Shown here: in pieces, positions 1-5,314 of the stretch
Layout: every line of letters begins with the position of its first letter
How positions within the stretch are numbered: the stretch's first letter is position 1
NCBI GenBank assembly: GCA_021772595.1
Contig: JAJFLS010000505.1
Location: 1-5,357, forward strand
From: Opitutales bacterium
Lineage (GTDB): Bacteria; Verrucomicrobiota; Verrucomicrobiia; Opitutales; Opitutaceae
Reading direction: 5' to 3'
Length of the DNA stretch: 5,357 bases
Translations under genes and position numbers: made by a program
The notes under the pieces: model-generated
What the model was told of the DNA's origin: nothing
The model's database searches: none
What the model saw: the letters and a program-made list of their open reading frames with translations, nothing else

Positions 1-1091
1 TTGCGTAGCATCAGAGCGCCAGGCATGAGAATGAGAACCCATAGGCATTCACGCGCTACTTGAAACGTTTCGCCTTCCGCTCCTTGAAGAGTCGACAAGT
101 ACCAGCCAGCCAATGGAGTGAGATTAACCGTCGCAATCGCCACCGTCCCGAATACCGTGACCAAAGCCATGAATCGGATCACTCCCGCAAAGTCATCTTT
201 CCCAAACGTCACGAAGACATCGCGAAACTGGTTCACCATCCCGTGGAATATCATCTGAAACGAGAACACTAAACCCATTCCGGCAACCATAGCATCCACC
301 GAATAGGCAGAGCTGCCTGGCAAGTCGTCCAATTTGGTGATAAAGGAAAACACGATAGGACGACTCAGCGAAAACATAAAAGTCGTCATCGCAACTGGCC
401 AAGCGAAATTCCAGATCGTTTTCCAAGTCAAATACTCCGCATCGGAATGCTCACCGAACAAGCTCATGGGAGCGAATCGTTTTTGACAAAACAAGGAAGC
501 AACCAGAAAGAGCATTTCCGATATAAGCCAAGATCCCCCGATCGTAACATGAGCGGACAACTTCGCCCTAAAACCGGCGTATATCAAAATCGCGAGCACA
601 AGCAAATTCGCCACTTGCAACACAGTCACCACCCCGGTCTTTCGTCGCTTCACAAGAATTCCGGTAAAGCACTTCGACAAGGCCGTTAATGTTATAATCG
701 GACTGATGATTCTCAAATAGGCTCGCACCACTTCAACGCGGTCTAACGACAGATCGAACACAAACAAGATCGCCCGCTCCCCAACAGATGTCCACGCAAG
801 TAAAAATACAGGCAGCGATAGAATGATCGACGCGAAGAGAGCAAACCGCAGCGTTGAGGCATACGCCTGCTTGGAAGTAGATAATACATTCACAACCTGC
901 GGTAGCATTATCAGCGTGGCGTTCATTGGTTTGAATAATTGGAAAGCCAATACGAACATCGCCAACTCGATCACTCCATTTGGATACTCAAGCAGAACGA
1001 AGTTTTGCAACAGCTTCCCCGACAGCAGCGCGAGGCTCAGTATCGTCAACGGCCAATAGAACCGCCAGTATTTCCCCATCGGGCTAGACAT
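1..1091 (-). CDS. ANKH-like (ANK family, MOP superfamily) multi-spanning membrane transporter, 3' end missing
   Basis: I translated the minus strand by hand. The frame is open from the ATG at 1091 to the window edge (363 codons plus 2 bases), so the C-terminus is cut off. An in-frame TAG 6 bases upstream (1097-1095) rules out a longer form, and GGA lies 7 bases before the ATG. The protein is very hydrophobic, with roughly nine to ten likely membrane segments (about 10-30, 43-65, 82-103, 123-145, 155-175, 185-203, 227-250, 264-285, 304-325, 348 onward). From memory it parallels human ANKH: FYWPL near 11; a block at 47-60; GILVKRRKTG at 144-153, like GILLKHKYS; and FAWPVAM...SRPIV at 229-247 followed by GSSA at 259-262, close to ANKH FWWPLAL...SRPIV...GGSSA. 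ANKH is about 490 residues, so some 130 residues are missing here. ANKH exports small anions (pyrophosphate, citrate, nucleotides); the bacterial substrate is unknown. It follows the ABC ATPase genes by 68 bases and is probably cotranscribed with them. The alternative is a generic MATE- or flippase-like MOP protein. Confidence 0.72.
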   Translation of the reverse strand, partial: MSSPMGKYWRFYWPLTILSLALLSGKLLQNFVLLEYPNGVIELAMFVLAFQLFKPMNATLIMLPQVVNVLSTSKQAYASTLRFALFASIILSLPVFLLAWTSVGERAILFVFDLSLDRVEVVRAYLRIISPIITLTALSKCFTGILVKRRKTGVVTVLQVANLLVLAILIYAGFRAKLSAHVTIGGSWLISEMLFLVASLFCQKRFAPMSLFGEHSDAEYLTWKTIWNFAWPVAMTTFMFSLSRPIVFSFITKLDDLPGSSAYSVDAMVAGMGLVFSFQMIFHGMVNQFRDVFVTFGKDDFAGVIRFMALVTVFGTVAIATVNLTPLAGWYLSTLQGAEGETFQVARECLWVLILMPGALMLR

Positions 1092-1159
1092 ATTCTATTC
1101 CATGTATGGCAACCACGCCTCGCACACCAATACCCTCGAAGCTCGCGTGCACGGAAGGA

Positions 1160-2044
1160 TCATGAAGATTCGAGATACTCCATGCGCCGATCCGGGTCTG
1201 GGCTGGGAATCGAGGCGAGCAAGCTTTGCGTATAAGCGTGCTTTGGTTGGGCGAATAGCGATTCCGTTTCGCCTATCTCGACAATCTTTCCTTGATACAT
1301 AACCGCCACGCGATCGCAAATATGTCGCACCACACTGAGATCGTGCGCGACAAATAGATACGTCAGATCCAACTCTTCCTGCAAATCCTGAAGCAAGTTG
1401 ATTATCTGGGCCTGAACCGATACGTCCAAAGCCGACACCGCTTCATCCGCGATCACCAAAGAAGGATTCATAATCAAAGCCCGAGCGATACCAATACGCT
1501 GACGTTGGCCACCCGAAAACGCATGGGGATAACGCTCTCTGTGCCCAGGGCTCAAACCCACCTTTTCCATTACTGAAAGGACCTTTCTCTCCAATGCCTC
1601 GCCAGCGGCAAGCTTATGTATAACCATCGGCTCGGCGATAATCTCCCCCACCGTCATTCTCGGATTCAATGAGCTGAACGGATCCTGAAACACCATCTGT
1701 ATCTCTCTCCAAACCTGCTTCATTTGCCGCTCTTCCAAAAGCGCCAAATCGACCTTTCCCAGAGTTTTCGATTCGAAAATCACTTTTCCGCTCGTCGGCT
1801 TGAGCGCTCGAATAATACTCCTCACGCAGGTCGTTTTACCGGAACCCGACTCGCCCACTATTCCCAGCGTTTCTCCTTTAAACACATCAAAACTCACGTC
1901 CTCGACTGCCCGGGCTACATCGATTTGCTTCCGAACGAACCCTTCGTTGTAAATTGGGAAATACGCGCAAAGCGACTTCACTTGAAGCAGCGGCTCTTTA
2001 TTACCCAAGGCCATTTCGTTGTCAGCTTCGGTTTCGCGTTTCAT
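1160..2044 (-). CDS. oppF: OppF/DppF-like ABC importer ATPase
   Basis: This is the second ATPase of a peptide/nickel/oligosaccharide-type (Opp/Dpp) ABC importer, which would power uptake from the cytoplasmic face as a heterodimer with the neighbouring OppD-like subunit. All motifs are visible: Walker A GESGSGKT at 64-71, Q-loop Gln120 in VFQDPFSSLNPR, signature SGGQRQR from 177, Walker B LVIADE ending at Glu201, D-loop SALD and H-loop His234 in VAHD. The oligo_HPY tail reads KHAYTQSLLASIPSPDP (268-284). The usual Pro after the catalytic Glu is Ala (DEAVSALD), a common variant. At 294 residues it is slightly short for OppF (about 305-330), through a short C-terminus. It starts 2 bases after the stop of the upstream ATPase gene, so translation is probably coupled. 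No good ribosome binding site precedes either Met1 or the alternative Met11 (2014), so the start is uncertain. The symbol is given at family level only; Opp, Dpp and sugar-oligomer relatives cannot be told apart here. Confidence 0.93.
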   Translation of the reverse strand: MKRETEADNEMALGNKEPLLQVKSLCAYFPIYNEGFVRKQIDVARAVEDVSFDVFKGETLGIVGESGSGKTTCVRSIIRALKPTSGKVIFESKTLGKVDLALLEERQMKQVWREIQMVFQDPFSSLNPRMTVGEIIAEPMVIHKLAAGEALERKVLSVMEKVGLSPGHRERYPHAFSGGQRQRIGIARALIMNPSLVIADEAVSALDVSVQAQIINLLQDLQEELDLTYLFVAHDLSVVRHICDRVAVMYQGKIVEIGETESLFAQPKHAYTQSLLASIPSPDPDRRMEYLESS

Positions 2045-2046
2045 AT

Positions 2047-3000
2047 CTATTGCGACTCTGAGACTTCAGGAGGTAGCGAAGCCAGTCTTCCGCATTCTAA
2101 GCGCCGCAACGGATAGGCCGTTTCTATGTCCGTATCGCCTACGATCGACGAAATCGTAGGGAGACGGCGACAAGACGAATCGACCCCGGGAATAGCCGCC
2201 AGCAGACCTTTCGTATAAGGATGTCTCGGATCTTTCAACAATTGACGTACCGTACCCATTTCCACAATACGTCCCTTGTACATGACCGCAACGTAATCCG
2301 CCATTTGGGCGACAACTCCCATGTCGTGCGTGATAAACAAAACCGACATGCCCAATTCCCGTTGCAGGTCTTTTATCAATTTCAGTATCTGAGCCTGAAT
2401 CGTAACATCCAGGGCAGTCGTCGGCTCATCCGCGATCAGAATCTCCGGGCGGCAAACCAAAGCCATCGCGATCACAACGCGCTGCCGCATACCACCTGAA
2501 AATTCATACGGATACTGACGCAATCGATCCTTAGCGCTGCGAATTCCCACTTTCTCTAGCATCTCGATCGCGAGCTTTTCGGCCGCGACTTTTCCAATGT
2601 CTTGATGAACCAGAATCGCTTCGCAAATCTGATTTCCAATCGTATGGACAGGACTCAATGCGGAAATCGGTTCTTGAAAAATCATGCTAGCCAACGAGCC
2701 GCGCAATTCGTAGAGGCGCGGGTCTTTTTCGCTTAGCTCGGTCACGTCGATCGGCTCTCTTTCTTTCGGGCGAATCTCAATCGATCCATGAGCAATTCGC
2801 CCAGGTCGCTGAATCAGCCTCATGATTGAAAAAGCGGTAACGCTTTTCCCCGAACCCGACTCTCCGACAATGGCCATTACGCTACCTCTCGGGAGGTCAA
2901 AACTGACGTCTCGAACCGCTTCGACAACGCGTTCGTCCATCTCGAATTCGACCTTGAGATTCCTCACTTTCAGCACTGCATCGATGTCTTCAAAAATCAT
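2047..3000 (-). CDS. oppD: OppD/DppD-like ABC importer ATPase
   Basis: This is the first ATPase of the same Opp/Dpp-type ABC importer and the first gene of the minus-strand operon. Motifs: Walker A GESGSGKS at 46-53, Q-loop Gln109 in IFQEPISALSP (the usual form is closer to FQEPMTSLNP), signature SGGMRQR from 168, Walker B ILIADE at 187-192, DEPTTALD, and H-loop His225 in ITHD. The HPYTKGLLAAIP motif at 260-271 marks the start of the oligo_HPY tail. The length (317 residues) is normal for OppD, but the last 40 residues are unusual. The Cys-rich segment typical of OppD/DppD tails (GC-x-F-x-x-RC pattern) is absent; only Cys277 and Cys303 remain, and none of the other frames supplies it. The start at 3000 has GAAGAG only 2 bases upstream (a weak, very close site), and the protein begins directly before the conserved LKVRNLKVEF strand. 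Permease and binding-protein genes are not in the window. The ligand is unknown, and the symbol is family level. Confidence 0.93.
   Translation of the reverse strand: MIFEDIDAVLKVRNLKVEFEMDERVVEAVRDVSFDLPRGSVMAIVGESGSGKSVTAFSIMRLIQRPGRIAHGSIEIRPKEREPIDVTELSEKDPRLYELRGSLASMIFQEPISALSPVHTIGNQICEAILVHQDIGKVAAEKLAIEMLEKVGIRSAKDRLRQYPYEFSGGMRQRVVIAMALVCRPEILIADEPTTALDVTIQAQILKLIKDLQRELGMSVLFITHDMGVVAQMADYVAVMYKGRIVEMGTVRQLLKDPRHPYTKGLLAAIPGVDSSCRRLPTISSIVGDTDIETAYPLRRLECGRLASLPPEVSESQ
2138..2160. repeat. Perfect 8-bp inverted repeat inside the oppD-like tail
   Basis: CCTACGAT (2138-2145) and ATCGTAGG (2153-2160) are exact complements around a 7-base loop. They lie inside the coding sequence of the OppD-like protein, where its C-terminus departs from the family pattern. 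This may be a transcript hairpin between the two ATPase cistrons, or chance. Confidence 0.45.
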
Positions 3001-3147
3001 TGCTCTTCAATACTTTGCATTTCGAATAAATCTCCGATTCCAACCCTTTTTCATTGGCTTTCAGTATGCGATTCGATATCTCCAAAGCAACCGCGAAAAC
3101 AAAAGAACTCTCTTCCCAATACTCGCGGTTTCAATCGCTTAATCCCA
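3001..3147. promoter_or_regulatory. Divergent intergenic region between the ABC operon and the glycoside-hydrolase-like gene
   Basis: These 147 bases separate two divergent genes, so they should carry the promoters for both. No strong sigma-70 promoter is visible. The best weak candidates are, leftward, TTGCTT (3090-3085) with CATACT (3068-3063) at 16-base spacing and, rightward, TTGGCT (3055-3060) with TATCTC (3077-3082), also 16 bases apart. A perfect inverted repeat, AACCGCGA (3089-3096) and TCGCGGTT (3123-3130), is separated by 26 bases and ends 17 bases before the rightward ATG. It could be an operator half-site pair or a leader hairpin. The region's role follows from gene layout; the individual sites are guesses. 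Confidence 0.5.
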
Positions 3148-4857
3148 ATGAAAATGCAAATTGCGCAAAACGCTAAAACCCTGACCGACATGGGCCTCTG
3201 CACGCCCTCCGATCGGTTGGCTAAAACGCCCGAAGATGGACGCTGGCTGCAAACCGAATTCGAAACAGAAGACGGCGTCACGGGCGTCATGGCATCGGCC
3301 TCCCCCCTCGCCGATTGCGGGAAGCTAACTTTGAAACTCGACGCCGTCGGCCCGCACAAGATCTTCCTCGGTATCAACTACACGAAACCTGTATCCGGAA
3401 GCTGGTCCCAGTATGGCGAACTCGCTGTCAAGCTCGACAGCGATCGCGGCTATTCTCGCGTTGGCGCGGAGAATATGCGACAACACGCGGGACACATCAA
3501 ATCGAAGATGGGACTCCGGAACGAAATCTATCGATCCATTCAAGAAGCGTATTGGAAAACCGAAGACATCAGCGGCAAGAACCTAGAGTTCGCCCAGCCA
3601 TGCTATCCCTACAACCGACCGGACCATCACGGCGTAGCCAATCTTTCATACGTAAAGCTCGTACCTTTGACCGAAGCGGAAATCAAATCCTGGAACGCAG
3701 AAAGCCCCAACGATGAAACCAAGAATATCGCTCAGCTTTTCTGCACAGGACAACTGACCGGACATACAGGAGGCACATACAACTTCCACCCAACCGACGA
3801 GCAATGGTTCCACAACGAAATGGAATCGGTCATCAACTCAGATTTCAAGATCCTCGTGTTCGAAGCGCTTCGCGGCAGCTACGCCAGCTATAAGACGAAG
3901 ATCGGCTATCTTGGAAACGAAAAGGACACATGGGAAGACGATTGGCTCGATCCGCTGGAAACCTTTACTCGTTTGAGTCATGAAAACGGACTGAAGATTT
4001 TCGCCAGCATGCGGATGATTGGTCCGCAGCATCCGATGAACCAGGCTCACATCGCCCGGGCCAAACACTATTGGGAACGCCCACACCTTGCAAAGCGCGA
4101 TCGCGAAGGTCGCCCGACTACCGGCCTAAGTATCGCGTATCCGGAAGTTCGCGACTATTGGCTGAGCCTTCTTCGCGAAACCCTCGACTACGGAACCGAC
4201 GGGATTCAGCTCCACCTCAATCGGTCCAACCCGTTTGTCATGTACGAAGAACCGGTGATTGAATCCTTTCGGGAAAAGCACGACATGGATCCGCGTGACC
4301 TCCCCGAAAACGATCCGCGCTACATGCAGCTGCAAGCTGATTTCACGACTCAATTCGTAAGAGAGGTCAAAGCGCTCGTGGACGAAAAGCCCAACCGCGA
4401 ACTCGCGATCACCTTCTACGGCGAACCGCATAAATACGACCGCGACCGATCGGACTTCCACCCCTTCCGATACAATTGCGACATCGAACGCTGGATAGAA
4501 GAGAAACTCGTCGACTATTTGATGCCGTCGCCGCGAATCAGCTTGGACCTGATTAAAAAGTGGCGCGAGCTAGGTGGCGACTCGCTTCACATTTGGCCCG
4601 ACCTCATGCCGCGGACCCAACCGGCCGAAATGTACGCGCAACTCGCAAAGAAATATTACGAAGCGGGCGCCGATGGATTTTGTCTCTGGGATGGCGAACG
4701 ACGCCCGCAGCGCATCAGCGAATGGGCAGCCGTCCGACGCTTAGGACACAAAGACCAACTCGATCAAATCATTGAACAAGGTCCCAGTTGGTACCGAAAA
4801 GTGGCACTCGAAAAACTGGGGATATTTTCGGCCAAGGAATCCTTTCATGATGGTTGA
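3148..4857 (+). CDS. Glycoside-hydrolase-like TIM-barrel protein (GHL/family-10-like), cytoplasmic
   Basis: The protein has 569 residues. The N-terminal part (about 30-180) is beta-rich and ends in SYVKLVPLTEAE (167-178); it looks like a sandwich domain. From about 195 the pattern is that of a TIM barrel of the glycosyl-hydrolase-like kind. Visible blocks are KILVFEALRGSY (234-245), GLKIFASMRM (281-290), AYPEVRDYWLSLL (330-342), DGIQLHLNR (351-359), FVMYEEPV (363-370), LAITFYGEP (419-427), VDYLMPSPR (455-463), HIWPDLMPR (481-489), GADGFCLWD (507-515) and RRLGHKDQL (530-538). Acidic candidates at barrel-strand ends are Glu367/368, Glu426 and Asp515; the catalytic pair cannot be assigned and the substrate is unknown. 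No signal peptide or membrane segment is seen, so it should act in the cytoplasm. It is divergent from the ABC importer ATPases, which suggests processing of an imported oligomer (inference). The start at 3148 is the first ATG of an upstream-open frame with no clear ribosome binding site; Met3 (3154) or Met15 (3190) are alternatives. The family call is from remembered patterns. Confidence 0.82.
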   Translation: MKMQIAQNAKTLTDMGLCTPSDRLAKTPEDGRWLQTEFETEDGVTGVMASASPLADCGKLTLKLDAVGPHKIFLGINYTKPVSGSWSQYGELAVKLDSDRGYSRVGAENMRQHAGHIKSKMGLRNEIYRSIQEAYWKTEDISGKNLEFAQPCYPYNRPDHHGVANLSYVKLVPLTEAEIKSWNAESPNDETKNIAQLFCTGQLTGHTGGTYNFHPTDEQWFHNEMESVINSDFKILVFEALRGSYASYKTKIGYLGNEKDTWEDDWLDPLETFTRLSHENGLKIFASMRMIGPQHPMNQAHIARAKHYWERPHLAKRDREGRPTTGLSIAYPEVRDYWLSLLRETLDYGTDGIQLHLNRSNPFVMYEEPVIESFREKHDMDPRDLPENDPRYMQLQADFTTQFVREVKALVDEKPNRELAITFYGEPHKYDRDRSDFHPFRYNCDIERWIEEKLVDYLMPSPRISLDLIKKWRELGGDSLHIWPDLMPRTQPAEMYAQLAKKYYEAGADGFCLWDGERRPQRISEWAAVRRLGHKDQLDQIIEQGPSWYRKVALEKLGIFSAKESFHDG

Positions 4858-4935
4858 AGGGACTGCCCGCCAAAAGCACTGAAGTAAATATAATAACAAC
4901 GCTCGTACCTCGCTTGATCTTTCGCCAAGGCTCAA
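4858..4935. other. Short untranslated stretch after the barrel gene
   Basis: I see no gene here. The only structure is a weak imperfect hairpin, CTTGA (4913-4917) with TCAAG (4932-4936) and CTT/AAG inside it, without a T-tract. It is AT-rich around 4886-4900. Confidence 0.5.
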
Positions 4936-4965
4936 GGCAGGATCCTCGCGCTGCGAGGGCAGGAT
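4936..4965. repeat. Outer box, left copy (hairpin flanked by direct repeats)
   Basis: The stem CCTCGC (4944-4949) / GCGAGG (4953-4958) with a 3-base loop is bracketed by the direct repeat GGCAGGAT at 4936-4943 and 4958-4965, then a run of T to 4969. The same architecture recurs inverted at 5284-5314. The T run lies 7 bases after the stem, so it is a poor terminator. Confidence 0.6.
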
Positions 4966-5031
4966 TTTTCGTAGAGCAAAACAGACTTCCAAGAGGCTTT
5001 TCGATTAGTCGATACTTACACGTTTGGCTAA

Positions 5032-5062
5032 TTGCGGGAGCGGATTTATCCCGCGATTTTTC
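5032..5062 (+). terminator. REP-like hairpin with T-tract, possible terminator of the barrel gene
   Basis: GCGGGA (5034-5039) pairs perfectly with TCCCGC (5049-5054) around a 9-base loop, and TTTTT follows at 5057-5061. This fits an intrinsic terminator for the plus-strand gene, although it lies about 175 bases beyond its stop codon. The stem core GGAGCGGATTTATCCCGCGA (5037-5056) also matches the REP-like sequence at 5202-5238 in opposite orientation, so the termination role may be secondary. Confidence 0.45.
5034..5056 (+). repeat. REP-like element, copy 1 (plus orientation)
   Basis: The core GGAGCGGATTTATCCCGCGA matches the inverse of copy 2 with a few changes (GGAGCGG shared, TTTA shared, CCCGCGA shared). 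The similarity continues on its 3' side as CAGG...CCG...TAA (5064 to about 5078). The inner palindrome and the AGGAGCGG-like head are typical of REP sequences. Confidence 0.6.
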
Positions 5063-5103
5063 TCAGGGACCGCTTAACAAGTCATTTCGGCGAATCGTTG
5101 GAA

Positions 5104-5168
5104 CGGGGCGGCGCCCGTTCGCTACCTTGAAATTCCCTTCAAAAAGGTAGCGTTCGGGCGCCGCCCCG
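5104..5168. repeat. Strong long hairpin at the palindrome centre
   Basis: The arms at 5104-5128 and 5144-5168 are complementary over 23 of 25 positions: a perfect 14-base GC block (CGGGGCGGCGCCCG against its complement), two opposed T-T mismatches (5118-5119 with 5153-5154), then a perfect 9-base block CGCTACCTT / AAGGTAGCG. The loop is 15 bases (5129-5143). No T-tract follows, so it is not a standard intrinsic terminator. As a folded RNA or cruciform it would be very stable. Confidence 0.85.
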
Positions 5169-5201
5169 AATGAATTTCCATTTATTATTCAGTCTCTTAT
5201 G

Positions 5202-5238
5202 TCGGCCTGCTCTATCGCGGGGTAAACCCGCTCCTACA
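5202..5238 (-). repeat. REP-like element, copy 2 (minus orientation), Pseudomonas-type core
   Basis: Read on the minus strand it starts TGTAGGAGCGGGTTTACC (5238-5221), continues CCGCGA, then AGAG and GGCCGA. GCGGG (5217-5221) and CCCGC (5227-5231) form the stem. From memory this closely follows the REP of Pseudomonas (GTAGGAGCGGGTTTACCCGCGA-type core followed by AGAGGCCGG-like bases). It forms an inverted pair with copy 1 around the central hairpin, like a BIME or REPIN with a long spacer. Confidence 0.65.
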
Positions 5239-5283
5239 CTGAATTATTGGAAAGTATCTCAAACGACGCGTTTTGCGCATTCG

Positions 5284-5314
5284 ATCCGACCCTCGATTGA
5301 TCGAGGATCCTGCC
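5284..5314. repeat. Outer box, right copy (inverted)
   Basis: CCTCGAT (5291-5297) and ATCGAGG (5300-5306) form a perfect 7-base stem with a 2-base loop. Read on the minus strand the box is GGCAGGATCCTCG, then ATCAAT, then CGAGG and GGTCGGAT. The left copy has GGCAGGATCCTCG, CGCTG, CGAGG and GGCAGGAT. The shared layout with different loop bases suggests the same repeat family with a covarying stem. Confidence 0.6.

Larger units (their letters stand above)
4936..5314. repeat. Large imperfect palindrome made of concentric inverted blocks
   Basis: This fills most of the gene-free stretch after the barrel gene. At least six block pairs occur in inverted, colinear order: GGCAGGATCCTCG (4936-4948 with 5314-5302), GCAAAAC (4976-4982 with 5276-5270), GATACTT (5011-5017 with 5258-5252), the REP-like cores (5034-5056 with 5238-5215), CAGG (5064-5067 with 5209-5206) and the inner hairpin arms (5104-5128 with 5168-5144). 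Block centres drift only from about 5125 to 5136. The sequence between blocks has diverged. This looks like two old inverted copies of a roughly 190-base unit, or palindromes inserted into palindromes. It has no transposase and no credible reading frame, so a MITE-like non-autonomous element is possible. Confidence 0.6.

Noticed and set aside
193..426. 77-codon minus-strand frame
   Set aside because: It lies in another frame of the 363-codon membrane protein, whose hydrophobic segments and family blocks are continuous through this region.
1309..1316. GCGATCGC octamer (cyanobacterial HIP1 type)
   Set aside because: Only a single clear occurrence was noticed, inside a coding region, so it is no evidence for a cyanobacterial host.
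2047..2170. Frameshift at the end of the oppD-like gene
   Set aside because: I read the other frames of the tail for the missing cysteine motif and did not find it; the gene end is also tightly spaced to the next start.
3051..3377. 108-codon minus-strand frame across the divergent region
   Set aside because: It overlaps the divergent region and the start of the barrel gene, has an unlikely composition and shows no domain; it is an antisense shadow.
4854..5150. 98-codon plus-strand open frame in the tail region
   Set aside because: It overlaps the end of the barrel gene, runs through the REP-like sequence into the central hairpin, and has no recognisable domain pattern.
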